In this document: positions 63,463 to 64,000 of the stretch, one piece after another
Numbering within the stretch: the stretch's first letter is position 1
How the letters are laid out: each line of letters starts with the position of its first letter
NCBI GenBank assembly: GCA_023443625.1
Contig: JAEZTQ010000005.1
Coordinates: 143,322-207,321 of the forward strand
Origin: Bacillota bacterium
GTDB taxonomy: Bacteria > Bacillota_A > Clostridia > Lachnospirales > Lachnospiraceae
Direction: 5' to 3'
Length of the DNA stretch: 64,000 nucleotides
Program-made: the position numbers and the translations under genes
The notes under the pieces: generated by a model
Database searches by the model: none
Told to the model about the DNA's origin: nothing
Seen by the model: the letters and a program-made list of their open reading frames with translations, nothing else

Positions 63463-64000
63463 TTACTGAATGACAATACTTATTTTTTTATTATCTCTTA
63501 AAGTTATGAGACTCCCTTGTATACTGTCACTTATACCTTTTATGTCTGTTTCATCACCTGTGTCCAGATTAGTAACAGTAATTCCTACACTTGTTTTATC
63601 ATCTTCCGAACTATATTCATCGTATATTTGATACTCATACCTACCATTATCAAAAAACAAATAATTTAAATCCAATCCATCATTTTCTGTTCCCCCTCCG
63701 CGTACATAGTATGAATATGTAAACTTACTCCAAGAATCCGAATCCTTCGTTCCTGGGTATTCTACTTCTATATTATCTTTTGTGCCGAAACGATATACGA
63801 TATAATCTGGTTGACTCTTAGAAATACAGATGGATGCTGTTTTATCCGAATTAGCTATATTGAAACTAAATATAACCTCTTCCGTTTCGCTACATAGATA
63901 TTCATTTAAATTTACATCCATATTATTTGCCAGAGTTAATGTTACTGTGTTATTTGAATCCATATCATCATTTAAAGCAGGAGATATTGTTGGAACTGGT
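63463..64000 (-). CDS. Secreted or surface protein, 5' end outside window
   Basis: The frame is open to the window edge; the first visible residues PVPTISPALNDD look like a Pro/Thr linker, as after a lipoprotein signal. The visible 178 residues are acidic and beta-rich (SFNIANSDKTASICISKS, YSYYVRGGG, YEYQIYDEYSS). An internal ATG could be mistaken for the start. It lies upstream of the Rhs remnant. No family recognised. Confidence 0.6.
   Translation of the reverse strand, partial: PVPTISPALNDDMDSNNTVTLTLANNMDVNLNEYLCSETEEVIFSFNIANSDKTASICISKSQPDYIVYRFGTKDNIEVEYPGTKDSDSWSKFTYSYYVRGGGTENDGLDLNYLFFDNGRYEYQIYDEYSSEDDKTSVGITVTNLDTGDETDIKGISDSIQGSLITLRDNKKISIVIQ

Overview
The window is a low-GC, Gram-positive chromosome segment, almost certainly from a Lachnospiraceae/Clostridium-like member of Clostridia. 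The evidence is strong GGAGG-type ribosome binding sites, AT-rich spacers, B. subtilis-like gene orders (rpsP-khpA, rimM-trmD, rplS-rbgA-rnhB-ylqH, rnc-smc-ftsY, plsX-acpP), a LexA box of the Gram-positive type at recA, and a clostridial IspH-S1 fusion. Almost every gene lies on the minus strand; the only plus-strand gene is mntP.

Region 1 (1-15.4 kb) is housekeeping: the cut end of an inositol monophosphatase gene, a lipoprotein, gpsA-plsY-der, a PDZ/radical-SAM protein, pgeF, yraN, ylqH, rnhB, rbgA, lepB, rplS, trmD, rimM, khpA, rpsP, ffh and ylxM. It serves phospholipid synthesis, ribosome assembly and protein export. Two 76-bp structured elements repeated every 94 bp sit between khpA and rimM, and a perfect inverted repeat overlaps the ylxM-ffh promoter.

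Region 2 (15.4-26.1 kb) holds a heterodimeric ABC exporter preceded by a decayed gene fragment, a hybrid histidine kinase with a separate Hpt protein (flanked by AT-rich tandem arrays), and a four-gene biotin-dependent carboxyltransferase/decarboxylase operon without a visible beta subunit.

Region 3 (26.4-51.6 kb) returns to core genes: recX, recA, ilvA, ftsY, smc, rnc, acpP, plsX, cheR, ispH-rpsA, cmk, a flavoprotein, a GerMN lipoprotein, cinA, pgsA, rimO, folD, an aconitase-family hydratase and several unknowns.

Region 4 (51.7-60.2 kb) begins with mntP under a yybP-ykoY manganese riboswitch. It is followed by the most unusual locus of the window: a minus-strand cluster encoding a membrane protein, an HscC-type Hsp70, two paralogous membrane-anchored J-proteins (one split), and a ClpP-fold protein in which all three catalytic residues are replaced. 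Near-identical terminator hairpins lie at both ends of the cluster, and a 201-bp imperfect palindrome lies inside it.

Region 5 (60.2-64 kb) is accessory and decaying: small membrane or surface proteins, a frameshifted repeat protein, and an Rhs/YD-repeat pseudogene ending in a Cys-peptidase-like domain.
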